Shown here: positions 7,764 to 18,376 of the stretch, piece after piece
Layout: every line of letters begins with the position of its first letter
Position numbering within the stretch: the stretch's first letter is position 1
Assembly (NCBI GenBank): GCA_902464175.1
Contig: CABQHZ010000021.1
Location: forward strand, 1-24,387
Direction of reading: 5' to 3'
Length of the DNA: 24,387 bases
Source of the DNA: an uncultured Collinsella sp.
Lineage (GTDB): Bacteria; Actinomycetota; Coriobacteriia; Coriobacteriales; Coriobacteriaceae
The notes under the pieces: model-generated
What the model was told of the DNA's origin: nothing
What the model saw: only the letters and a program-made list of their open reading frames with translations
The model's database searches: none
Made by a program: the position numbers and the translations under genes

Positions 7764-8765
7764 ATGGCATACGGATACAATGACGGCGACCAACGGCCAC
7801 AAAGCGTGCGCCTTGCCGGCCGCACCACGCCAACGCCCAGAAGCACCTCCGACAACGACAACCCGCAGCGCCCCCAAGAGCAACTCGGGGCTTCTTCGCG
7901 GAAACAAAGCCGTACCGTGCAGCAGTCAGACCGCGTGAGTACGAGCACACGCCAACGCCAGACCGACACATCGCAGCCACGCCGCTACGATAGCCGTAAG
8001 ACTGACTACTACGTTAAGCGTTCCTTTTCGCGACCTCAACGCGATCGCGGCAATTCCGCCCCTCGCCCCGCGTCGCATACCACAAGCCACGCGCTTCCGG
8101 CCCGCCGCCTACGCTTTGTGCTTTGCTCCATCGCCGCCTGCCTCGTCTTTGTGTTTTTGGGATCCTGTATCTCCCACGGCTCGGCCGGCCTCGACCCAAC
8201 AGCCGAGGACAAGCTGCTCATGGCCCCAGTCGCGCCCGGCTACTCGTTTGCGTTTTCGACCCCGCGCTCGCAATGGCAGGCCGGCACCATGCCCCACATC
8301 TACCAAATTGACCCCGCATGGTCGGAGCTGCCCTATGCCGGTGGCACTATTCGCGAAAACGCTTGCGGTCCCACTTGCCTCACCATGGTCTATATCTTTA
8401 AGACCGGTCACACCGATAAGACGCCGGTCGATATATGCGCACTGGCCGAAGCCGGCAACTACGCCCCCACTGGTGCCACCGAGTGGTCGTTTATGACAGG
8501 CGGTGCGTGGCAGCTGGGGCTCAACGGAACACAGCTCTATAACGATCGCGAATCGATTACCCAAGCACTTCGCTCGGGTGCGCCCGTCATCGCCGCAGTG
8601 CGCCCCGGTACGTTTACCAACGTAGGCCACTACATCGTGCTCTACGGCATCGACGATACCAACCAGATTGGCGTCTACGACCCCAACTCGGCCAGCCGCA
8701 GCGCCCGCCGCTGGGGCGTGGTGGAGGTCCTCAACGAAATCGAAGCCATGTGGGCCTACTACTAG
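7764..8765 (+). CDS. Membrane-anchored C39-like cysteine peptidase
   Basis: A 333-residue protein in three parts. Residues 1-114 are polar, rich in Gln, Arg, Ser and Thr and likely disordered. Residues 116-137 form one hydrophobic helix (RFVLCSIAACLVFVFLG), giving cytoplasmic N-terminus and extracellular C-terminus by the positive-inside rule. Residues 175-333 form a papain-like domain of the Peptidase_C39_2 type: Gln181 in IYQIDPAW (oxyanion-hole position), catalytic Cys201 in NACGPTCLTM, His289 in GHYIVLYG, and Asp306 in VYDPNS. No ATP-binding cassette or bacteriocin leader gene is adjacent, so this is not a typical ABC-fused C39 exporter; the substrate is unknown. A GTG at 7755 is in frame, but AAGGTG six bases before ATG 7764 favours the latter. 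The stop codon lies inside the repeat element at 8762-9006. Confidence 0.84.
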   Translation: MAYGYNDGDQRPQSVRLAGRTTPTPRSTSDNDNPQRPQEQLGASSRKQSRTVQQSDRVSTSTRQRQTDTSQPRRYDSRKTDYYVKRSFSRPQRDRGNSAPRPASHTTSHALPARRLRFVLCSIAACLVFVFLGSCISHGSAGLDPTAEDKLLMAPVAPGYSFAFSTPRSQWQAGTMPHIYQIDPAWSELPYAGGTIRENACGPTCLTMVYIFKTGHTDKTPVDICALAEAGNYAPTGATEWSFMTGGAWQLGLNGTQLYNDRESITQALRSGAPVIAAVRPGTFTNVGHYIVLYGIDDTNQIGVYDPNSASRSARRWGVVEVLNEIEAMWAYY

Positions 8766-9006
8766 TCATTGGGCACTCATTGGGGACAGACTTAAATGAG
8801 TGGCCCCAGACTGCCCGAAACTGCCGGCACGGAAGGCGCATCCCGCTTTGAAGTTCGATAGCGGGATGCGCTTTCCGTTAGCGGCCTGCTTGGGAAACTG
8901 AGAGCCACTTTTCGGCATATTTCCGGGATGCATTTTCCGGTTGAGGGCCTCAAAGGAAACTGCACTCGTTTTGGACTACTCATTTAAGTCTGTCCCCAAT
9001 GACTAG
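8762..9006. mobile_element. Non-coding MITE/REP-like element with 25-bp perfect terminal inverted repeats
   Basis: Perfect 25-base arms at 8777-8801 and 8978-9002 share the core GGGGACAGACTTAAATGAGT in opposite orientation. The outer dodecamer CTAGTCATTGGG occurs at 8762-8773 and inverted at 8995-9006, so the left end carries an extra partial copy. Inside, 8831-8847 and 8860-8876 form a 17-bp hairpin with one mismatch. Three diverged copies of a roughly 50-bp unit starting CGGGATGC are present: inverted at 8797-8845, direct at 8862-8914 and direct at 8924-8974. No ORF is credible. The core resembles palindromes linked to IS200-like (Y1) transposases in many genomes, but no transposase is in the window, so mobility would be in trans. 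Confidence 0.7.
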
Positions 9007-9011
9007 GTGAA

Positions 9012-9048
9012 TAGCAAAAGCCCCGCAGTCGGAGCGGACTGCGGGGCT
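9012..9048 (-). terminator. Intrinsic terminator of carbamate kinase gene
   Basis: AGCCCCGCAGTC (9019-9030) and GACTGCGGGGCT (9037-9048) are perfect 12-bp arms with a six-base loop, followed on the minus strand by TTTGCTATT. It lies 65 bp after the carbamate kinase stop. Only seven bases separate the T-tract from the repeat element. Confidence 0.88.
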
Positions 9049-9067
9049 CATGAAGAGAGGCTAGTTT

Positions 9068-9091
9068 GTGGGCGCTTTGCCTGGCGCCCAC
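9068..9091 (-). repeat. Second hairpin after carbamate kinase
   Basis: GTGGGCGC and GCGCCCAC are perfect 8-bp arms around an 8-base loop, 22 bp after the stop codon and before the main terminator. It is followed by AAACTAG, so it is more likely a 3'-end stabiliser than a terminator. Confidence 0.45.
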
Positions 9092-9113
9092 GGGAGAGGC
9101 AACAGAGTAGGGA

Positions 9114-10076
9114 CTACTCGTGGATGCGGGTACCGGAGAGGCCGGCCATGGTCTCGGCGGCCTTGTCCAGGGCGCCGATGATGCAGGTGCGGCCCTTGCG
9201 GGAGCGGGCGAACTTGATGGCAGCGCGGACCTTGGGCTCCATGGAACCCTTGCCGAACTGGCCCTCGTCGGCCAGGCGCTCGGCCTCATCGGCGGTGAGG
9301 TCCTCGAGCTCCTCCTGGTTTGGCTTGCCAAAGTTGATGGCGACGTGCTCGACGGCGGTCAGCAGGAACAGGACGTCGGCGTCGCAGTCCTCGGCCAGCA
9401 GCTCGCCGCCCAGGTCCTTGTCGATGACGGCGGGAACGCCCTTGTAGCAGCCCTTGTTCTCGTAGTCGCGGACGACGGGGATGCCGCCGCCACCGCAGGC
9501 GATGACGATGAACTCGTTGTCGAGCAGGTTGAGGATGGAGTCGGCCTCGACGATCTTCTTGGGATCGGGGGAGGCGACGACGCGACGCCAGCCGCGGCCG
9601 GAATCCTCGACGAAGACCTTGGAGGGGTCCTCGGCCATGAACTCCTTGGCCTGCTCCTCGGTGTAGAAGGGGCCGATCGGCTTGGTCGGGTTCTTGAACG
9701 CGGGATCATCCGGATCGCACTCGATCTGGGTGACGACGGTGGCGGCGTGCCAACGCTTATAGCGCTTGTGCATCTCGCGGCCGATGCCCTGCTGCAGGTG
9801 ATAGCCAATGTAGCCCTGGGACATGGCGCCGCACTCGGGCAGCGGCATCTCGGGGGTGCCGATGGCGTCGTGGGCAGCGGCGAAGGCGTTCTGGATCATG
9901 CCGACCTGCGGGCCGTTGCCGTGGGTGATGATGATCTCGTTGCCCTGCTCGATGAGACCGAGGAGAGCGTGGGCGGTGTTGCTCACGGCCTCGATCTGCT
10001 CGACGGGGTTGTTGCCGAGGGCGTTGCCGCCAAGGGCGACGACAATACGATCGGGCTTGCCAAGAGGCTTAGACAT
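9114..10076 (-). CDS. arcC: Carbamate kinase
   Basis: A 320-residue amino-acid-kinase-fold enzyme that makes ATP, CO2 and ammonia from carbamoyl phosphate and ADP. The phosphate-binding VVALGGNALG opens the protein (residues about 12-21), followed by THGNGPQVG (about 52-60), the family insert around YTEEQAKEF, and VIACGGGGIPV and VIDKDLGGE in the nucleotide half. Length matches the usual 310-320. The upstream ATG at 10112 is rejected because AGGA lies eight bases before 10076 and the homology begins at KPDRIVVALGG. No arginine deiminase or ornithine/putrescine carbamoyltransferase gene is adjacent; it is a single-gene unit with its own terminator and a long AT-rich upstream region, which suggests its own regulation. 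The source of carbamoyl phosphate must be encoded elsewhere. Confidence 0.95.
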   Translation of the reverse strand: MSKPLGKPDRIVVALGGNALGNNPVEQIEAVSNTAHALLGLIEQGNEIIITHGNGPQVGMIQNAFAAAHDAIGTPEMPLPECGAMSQGYIGYHLQQGIGREMHKRYKRWHAATVVTQIECDPDDPAFKNPTKPIGPFYTEEQAKEFMAEDPSKVFVEDSGRGWRRVVASPDPKKIVEADSILNLLDNEFIVIACGGGGIPVVRDYENKGCYKGVPAVIDKDLGGELLAEDCDADVLFLLTAVEHVAINFGKPNQEELEDLTADEAERLADEGQFGKGSMEPKVRAAIKFARSRKGRTCIIGALDKAAETMAGLSGTRIHE

Positions 10077-10590
10077 TGCTGGAATCCTTTCTGTAAAAGG
10101 CCTACAACCCATTAATAACCCGCGTCCGTGCGATACGCGAGTTTATTAAGGTTTATATTCTCTTTATCGCTCATTTTATTCATTTTGAAAATAGCGGAAC
10201 GGTGAACGGTCGTTTTTATCCGCTCAGCGTACAGAACCCCAGCTCAGACATATCTACGCCATTTACGTGCAACTTTATTTAAATGCAGCGAGGATTATGT
10301 CGGATTATGCAAACTACATCTCTGCTAAACACAAAACGGACAGCGCAATATCTTACTCGCACTATACGAGATTCTATGCACTTATAAGTTGAGTATGCAC
10401 CCCTGCAAAAACAAGGGGCTTTTCATCCAGCATAAGGAATAAAGAAGAGCTCCGAAAAGGCGGCAACAGCCAAGTCCCCCATCTATCTCCAAAGTGGCGC
10501 GAGGTTTCGCGGCAAAGCCGCGAAACAGCGAAGAGGACAAAAGCCCCCACAACCACGTCCTTCATCCGCCCACACAATCCGAGGACGTAG
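10077..10590. promoter_or_regulatory. Long AT-rich control region upstream of carbamate kinase
   Basis: About 500 bp without a credible gene, clearly richer in A+T than its surroundings between 10130 and 10420. On the minus strand TATAAA (near 10155-10160) could be a -10 box for arcC without a good -35. The minus strand also holds AATGAATAAAATGAG near 10178-10192 and TGCATTTAAATAAA near 10273-10286, both resembling half of an arginine-repressor box. TTATGCAA sits at 10305-10312 within a direct repeat of GGATTATG, and TATGCA recurs twice more before 10400. A weak hairpin CCCCT/AGGGG near 10398-10416 precedes CTTTTC on the plus strand. All binding-site assignments are inference. Confidence 0.45.
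10505..10525. repeat. Perfect 9-bp hairpin
   Basis: TTTCGCGGC, AAA, GCCGCGAAA: a compact perfect stem with a three-base loop, about 70 bp from the long inverted repeat at 10596-10720. No T-run follows, so its role is unknown. Confidence 0.5.
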
Positions 10591-10595
10591 TCGTA

Positions 10596-10720
10596 GCAGG
10601 ATCTGAGGGCTAACCTTCGCGGACACTCCGCAGGACGAAAGAACCCCCGCCGCACGTAGTGCGCAGCGGGGGTTCTTTCATGTCCGAGGACGTCCGCGAA
10701 GGTTAGCCCTCAGATCCTGC
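10596..10720. repeat. 29-bp perfect inverted repeat flanking the nifJ terminator
   Basis: The left arm 10596-10624 begins GCAGGATCTGAGGGC and ends TTCGCGGAC; the right arm 10692-10720 is its exact reverse complement over 29 bases. The 67-base spacer contains the terminator at 10637-10679, giving nested hairpins. The right arm ends 10 bp from the oxidoreductase stop codon. It could form one very stable 3' RNA structure on either strand. Origin may be a REP-like insertion or a terminator duplication. Confidence 0.85.
10637..10679 (-). terminator. Terminator of the pyruvate:ferredoxin oxidoreductase gene
   Basis: GAAAGAACCCCCGC (10637-10650) and GCGGGGGTTCTTTC (10666-10679) are perfect 14-bp arms. 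The loop itself contains CGCAC/GTGCG. The TTCTTTC arm serves as a U-rich tail on either strand, so it may work in both directions. It begins about 50 bp after the stop codon. Confidence 0.85.
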
Positions 10721-10730
10721 GGTGGGAGAC

Positions 10731-14270
<3,540 letters not shown>

Positions 14271-14302
14271 ATACCCCTCTCCTCTCATATAGGTATACAG
14301 GC

Positions 14303-14318
14303 CCCGGCGATCGCCGGG
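14303..14318. repeat. 16-base perfect palindrome CCCGGCGATCGCCGGG
   Basis: Located 33-48 bp upstream of the nifJ start, between the putative promoter and the ribosome site. It can form a stem in the mRNA leader or serve as an operator. The flanks are AT-rich (GTATACCTATATG on the minus strand). Confidence 0.55.
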
Positions 14319-14551
14319 ATGTTGGCGTGATGGGATTTACGCTGTTGCTTCCAATCATCTGGCAGGCAGGCTCAGCAGCAGGTACATGGCGTGGAGAGAA
14401 GACATGCCGAGGCGAGGGGCAGTTGATGCGCCCCACAGACCCGACCGCCCGTCTTGCACATGACCGAGCGCCGCAAAGGCCGCATACCGGATGCTCCCGG
14501 GCACGCCCCGGCGATGGGAAGCGCCCGCAACGGAAATCCGCATGCGGGTTT

Positions 14552-14557
14552 ATTGTA
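14552..14557 (-). promoter_or_regulatory. Possible -10 box TACAAT for nifJ
   Basis: TACAAT on the minus strand matches five of six consensus bases, but no good -35 lies at 16-18 bp. If used, the leader is about 275 bases, GC-rich, with no riboswitch class I recognise. The perfect inverted repeat GGTAAA-GG-TTTACC at 14597-14610 lies about 40 bp upstream and is a possible activator or repressor site. Confidence 0.35.
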
Positions 14558-14596
14558 CCCCGCCTTCAAGTGTAATTTCGGCAAATATAGGCGGGC

Positions 14597-14610
14597 GGTA
14601 AAGGTTTACC
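14597..14610. promoter_or_regulatory. Inverted repeat GGTAAAGGTTTACC, possible operator
   Basis: Perfect six-base arms with a two-base centre, upstream of the putative nifJ -10 box and downstream of the FHA operon terminator. Position fits a transcription-factor site for nifJ; the factor is unknown. Confidence 0.35.
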
Positions 14611-14630
14611 TTGGGTGACTGCCGGGAGCA

Positions 14631-14661
14631 AAATGATCCCTTGGGGACGGAGGGACCATTT
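14631..14661 (-). terminator. Terminator-like hairpin after FHA gene, REP-like
   Basis: AAATGATCCCT (14631-14641) and AGGGACCATTT (14651-14661) pair over 11 positions with one wobble around TGGGGACGG. On the minus strand the arm ends CATTTTGC, a short U-tract. It starts 12 bp after the FHA stop codon. The TTGGGGAC core recalls the ends of the element at 8777-9002, so it may also be a dispersed repeat serving as terminator. Confidence 0.6.
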
Positions 14662-14672
14662 GGCGGGACTGG

Positions 14673-15611
14673 CTAGAGGGCACCGAAGAGGATGGCGTAG
14701 GTAGTGGATTCGCCGAGCTTGAGCTCGTCGCCGGGATTGAGTTGGGCGGAACGGCCGGGCTCGACCTGAATGCAGACGCGCGTGGCCCCGTTTACCACCA
14801 CGGTTCCGTTGGTGGACGACAAGTCCTCGACGTGCCAGATATTTTGAGCATCGCACCAGATATGGGCATGGCGGGCCGAGACATCGTCGCCGACGTCGGT
14901 AATATCGCCCTCACCAGTGGCCAGCGCGCCAATCTCAACACCCTGCTCGCTCGGCTGAATCCAGCGCGGGGCGCTCACGACAAAACTGTTTTGTACGCGC
15001 AGCAAGCCCAAGGGGTGCGCCGGGGCGGGTTCGCGTTCGCCCGCGGTCATCGACATGCCAAGCGAACGCGGCGTGGATGTGCCTCTGCCACAGGTCGCGT
15101 GCGCGTAGTCGATGGCATAGTTCACCGAGGACCGCACATCCGCCGAACAACCGACGGCGACAAACAGCACCAGCACGGCCTCGGCGCGCTCGGCGGGCAT
15201 GAGTTCCGCCGCCTGGGACAGGCGATCGAGCGCGTTGCGATAGAGATTCGTGTCCTGGTGGCACTCTTCGAGCGCGCGTACCATCGGTTCACCTGCAGGG
15301 CCGCACACCATATTGATCACAGCCGTGGAGTCCATGGGATTGCGCTGGCGCAGGGCCAGTTGCGACATAATACGCGCAGCCGAGGTACCGTATTCGGCAA
15401 AGTAGCGCTGCTGAAGCGTGCCGACCGGCGCGCGAACGATAAAGCGGGAAACCCAAGAGCGATCGGCGGCTCGGCTCTGCGGGCTGCGGCCGTCTGCGAG
15501 CGGACGGGACGAAAGCACCAAGCCGCACAGCTCGATATGGCTCAGATGCGCCGCGCGCTTAAAGATGTCAAACATGGCCCCGCATGGGGTGAGCTCAACT
15601 TGAGATGCCAT
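14673..15611 (-). CDS. FHA-domain protein with uncharacterised N-terminal domain
   Basis: A 312-residue soluble protein. The C-terminal FHA domain (about 224-312) has the phosphothreonine-binding signatures Ser245-x-Arg247-His248 in DDVSARHAHIW and DLSSTNGTVVVNG at 263-275. The first ~200 residues match no domain I know; they are alpha-rich with several Cys (10, 29, 103, 117, 155, 174). FHA domains bind phosphothreonine peptides, so the partner may be the kinase encoded immediately upstream, its autophosphorylated tail, or its substrate. The start is set by AGGAGG eight bases before the ATG, inside the last codons (KEA) of the kinase gene; only three bases separate the two genes, so translation is probably linked. 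It is the last gene of the operon, followed by the hairpin at 14631-14661. Confidence 0.88.
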   Translation of the reverse strand: MASQVELTPCGAMFDIFKRAAHLSHIELCGLVLSSRPLADGRSPQSRAADRSWVSRFIVRAPVGTLQQRYFAEYGTSAARIMSQLALRQRNPMDSTAVINMVCGPAGEPMVRALEECHQDTNLYRNALDRLSQAAELMPAERAEAVLVLFVAVGCSADVRSSVNYAIDYAHATCGRGTSTPRSLGMSMTAGEREPAPAHPLGLLRVQNSFVVSAPRWIQPSEQGVEIGALATGEGDITDVGDDVSARHAHIWCDAQNIWHVEDLSSTNGTVVVNGATRVCIQVEPGRSAQLNPGDELKLGESTTYAILFGAL

Positions 15612-15614
15612 GAC

Positions 15615-17459
15615 CTAGGCCTCCTTGGTCGTAGAAATAGAATCGGACGATACTTCGACAGGTCCGCCAAAAGTACGGGCAGCTGCGGCTCCACCGGCAA
15701 GCGGAGTCGCCATCTGGGCTTTTGTGCGTCGCGGTGCCGAAACGGGAAGTTCAAAGGCAAAGCCCATCGCAAGCAAAAACCACGTAAGCGTATAGGTTGC
15801 AACCAGAGCGGCAACAAGGCCGCCCATCACGGCGCGTTGGGAAAATACGCTACATGCAGCCACAACCAGCACCGGAACCTCGCAGGCAGAAAGCGCAAGC
15901 ACACCCTGCAGGAACCCCGAGCGCCGATCGCGCGCAAGTGCCCCCGCGGCAACGCCGGCTATGCCTGGCAGCGCCAACGCCAGTGCGGCAATAATACCCG
16001 GTAGCGACCCAGACCACACGAGCGATCCCAAAGTCGCCGTCACGCGAGCGCCCGACGCCAGCAGCGCGGCCGAAACCACGACCACAGCCCAAACCACGCC
16101 ACAGACGACCGTCGCGCCGACCATCAGCGCGCGACGAACCGCGCGGCCGGACGCATCCATGGGGCACGGCGTGAGCGGCTCGCCGCGGAGCGAACGACCG
16201 ACATTTTGCGCATAGTGGTCACAAAACGCCGAGAGCGCCGCCTCGACCGCCGCCGGCTCGGGACGATCTTTTTGATGGCTGGACAGACAGGCCATCACCA
16301 CGTTGAACAGCTGGGCATCGACAAACGTCAGCGCATCGCGTAGCTCTTCGGAATCCGGCTCAAGCCCTAGCTGCTGGGCCTGCTCGGCCGCGGCGAGCGC
16401 CACATCGGGCTCACGACGAAGCAGCTGAGTCAAATCGCAACCGGGCGCATGGGCACCAATGGGATAGTCGGGCAGCGTGTCCATCTTGAGACGGTAGGGG
16501 CTGGCGATGTCGCGCGTCTTTTTGCGCGAACCCGAGGTGCCCGAAGTGCTCGGCGCGGCTTCGTATGGCGCGACGCCGGCAATGAGCTCGTAAACCGTGC
16601 TTGCTGCGGCATAGACGTCGATCGCCGGCGACATACGCAAAGCGCGCAGGTCGGGAATATCGTCGGTGAGCATCTCGGGCGGAGCGTAGGCCACCGTCGC
16701 GCGACGCAGCGTGGCATAGCGCTCGGTAAAGGATGCCTTGCCGCCGGTACCGGCCACGGCCGACGCAGGCTCGAGCGCCAGCGACGAGCCAAAGTCGATC
16801 AGGCACAGGTCAAAGGTGCCCTCGGCAAGCTGCCGGTCAAGCGGTAAACGCGCCGTACGCACCATAATATTAGCGGGCGAGATATCGCGATGGACAAAGC
16901 CCTCCCCCACCAGGCTCATGCGGCAGAGCAGGTCGAACAGGTCGCGCCCCAAGCGCGCCGCCACAAGCGGCGATAGGCGTCCGGCATCGTCCACTGCGAG
17001 TCGCGAGCGCAAGCGGGCGAGCGTCTCGCCCTCGACCCATTCCATGACAATTGCAGGCACACCGTCAACCTCGCCCCAGCCATAGAGGCGGGGAAAGCCC
17101 TTAAGGCCCGAAAGGGCGCGATGGCATTCATATTCCTCGCGAAATGCCGCTTTGAACTTGGCGACCAGCGACTCATGGGCGGCATCGTCGTCAAACTCAT
17201 CGCGCGTCGGCAAGATGAGCTGTTTGAGTGCTACGGCCTCGCCTTGGGCGTTGACAGCACGCGTCACGCGGCCGATACCGCCACGGCGCATGGTGGCATC
17301 GTCGGCAAACAGTATCGTAAAACGACGCAGATAGGCAGGCAGTTCGTCCTGACCGAGCGCAATGGCCGGCTCAAACCCGTCGACACGCGCCAGGCGCAGG
17401 CCGACCATGGGATCGCGACCGAGCGATTGTGGTGTGGTGGATGCAAGATCGGTCATCAT
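15615..17459 (-). CDS. Membrane-bound Ser/Thr protein kinase
   Basis: A 614-residue protein. The kinase domain (about 45-330) has the glycine loop RRGGIGRVTRAV, Lys79 in AVALKQL, HRDISPANIM with Asp192 and Asn197, DFG at 222-224 (LIDFGSSLA), and YAPPEML at 258-264. The usual Lys of the bacterial HRDIKPxN motif is Ser here. Residues 300-345 hold a charged insert, and about 350-430 is a helical region. Four hydrophobic helices follow (about 444-468, 484-508, 518-540, 545-568) and a 45-residue tail rich in Ser and Thr, a plausible autophosphorylation site for the FHA partner. There are no PASTA repeats, so it is not a PknB-type peptidoglycan sensor. ATG 17459 overlaps the upstream stop codon (ATGA), and there is no Shine-Dalgarno, which points to translational coupling. 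Confidence 0.92.
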   Translation of the reverse strand: MMTDLASTTPQSLGRDPMVGLRLARVDGFEPAIALGQDELPAYLRRFTILFADDATMRRGGIGRVTRAVNAQGEAVALKQLILPTRDEFDDDAAHESLVAKFKAAFREEYECHRALSGLKGFPRLYGWGEVDGVPAIVMEWVEGETLARLRSRLAVDDAGRLSPLVAARLGRDLFDLLCRMSLVGEGFVHRDISPANIMVRTARLPLDRQLAEGTFDLCLIDFGSSLALEPASAVAGTGGKASFTERYATLRRATVAYAPPEMLTDDIPDLRALRMSPAIDVYAAASTVYELIAGVAPYEAAPSTSGTSGSRKKTRDIASPYRLKMDTLPDYPIGAHAPGCDLTQLLRREPDVALAAAEQAQQLGLEPDSEELRDALTFVDAQLFNVVMACLSSHQKDRPEPAAVEAALSAFCDHYAQNVGRSLRGEPLTPCPMDASGRAVRRALMVGATVVCGVVWAVVVVSAALLASGARVTATLGSLVWSGSLPGIIAALALALPGIAGVAAGALARDRRSGFLQGVLALSACEVPVLVVAACSVFSQRAVMGGLVAALVATYTLTWFLLAMGFAFELPVSAPRRTKAQMATPLAGGAAAARTFGGPVEVSSDSISTTKEA

Positions 17460-18361
17460 AGGGCAAGCGCCGCCACGTTATTGTTGAAGTTACCGAGCGC
17501 GACGTCATCATCGCCGTAATGGCCGACCCATTGACATAGGTTGGTGTAACAGCCCCACAGATTGGCATACTGCTGATACCACTTTGACCGGGGCGAGAAT
17601 GTCTGACGACCGAACTCGGCTCGAATGACAAACATCTCCCCGGCCAGGCTGTCGCACGGCCTGGAATCTCCCGTAGAGTTATAGGTCGAAACCACGTCAT
17701 TGGCACGAGAAACATAGCCGTCGAGCATGTTGTACTTGGTCACAAGCCAACTGTGAATGCTCTCTTCCTCAGCAGCGGAAAGGCCACCGGAGTTTGCATC
17801 GTTGTCAGTGTTGCCGCCCGTCGAGCCGCCGTTTCCAGACCCTCCGGCAGAGGAACCCGACCCAGAGCCGCCGCCCGAACTCGACGAATCCGAGCCGGAG
17901 CCAGAAGTATCCGAGCTACCGGGCTTTCCGGACTGCTGGGCGTCCTGCTCCTTCTGCTGCTCGACCTTATTCACCGTTGCCGCCACGCTATTGTTGGACA
18001 ACCGATCGATGATCTTGGTGTTGGTGAGCACGATGGTTTTGCCATTGGCAAGCGTGACTTCGTTGTCCGGGGCCTCGGCGCCGTCCGCGTCGTCAGTGCC
18101 AAACACAATATGCGCGACCACACTTGCCCAAGCATATCCAGTCGTGGTGCCCAGGTCACTTTTGACCTCATGCCCCACGCGCGGTTCGCGTGCGGTATGT
18201 GCCTGTATCATGGACGGCACGGTCATGCCATAGGCAGAAACGCCAGCTATGACCAGCACCAGCGAGCAAGACAGCAGTGCGTACGCCCGCGGCGCCAAGC
18301 CCAGTCGGCGTCGCATGCGCACCGCGGCGCCGCGCTTTGTCTGAGTGCCACCGGGCCGCAT
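17456..18361 (-). CDS. Uncharacterised single-pass membrane protein with Ser/Gly linker
   Basis: A 301-residue protein of unknown function. The basic N-terminus (RMRRRLG) precedes one hydrophobic helix (about 26-46), so the rest is probably outside the cell. Residues 47-135 form a polar domain with a basic-acidic pattern and the strand-like VTLANGKTIVLTNTKI. Residues 141-192 are a low-complexity Ser/Gly linker. Residues 193-301 form a C-terminal helical domain with Cys236, Cys271 and Cys276. AGGAG five bases before ATG 18361 sets the start; the ORF extends upstream to 18454, but that crosses the hairpin at 18384-18401. It is the first gene of the operon with the kinase and FHA genes and could be the extracellular sensor or the substrate of the kinase. 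Confidence 0.8.
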   Translation of the reverse strand: MRPGGTQTKRGAAVRMRRRLGLAPRAYALLSCSLVLVIAGVSAYGMTVPSMIQAHTAREPRVGHEVKSDLGTTTGYAWASVVAHIVFGTDDADGAEAPDNEVTLANGKTIVLTNTKIIDRLSNNSVAATVNKVEQQKEQDAQQSGKPGSSDTSGSGSDSSSSGGGSGSGSSAGGSGNGGSTGGNTDNDANSGGLSAAEEESIHSWLVTKYNMLDGYVSRANDVVSTYNSTGDSRPCDSLAGEMFVIRAEFGRQTFSPRSKWYQQYANLWGCYTNLCQWVGHYGDDDVALGNFNNNVAALAL

Positions 18362-18376
18362 GCGTTCTCCTCCAAC

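Noticed and set aside
14271..14560. Known riboswitch in the nifJ leader
   Set aside because: No thiamine, cobalamin, glycine or other conserved core that I know is visible; only palindromes remain.
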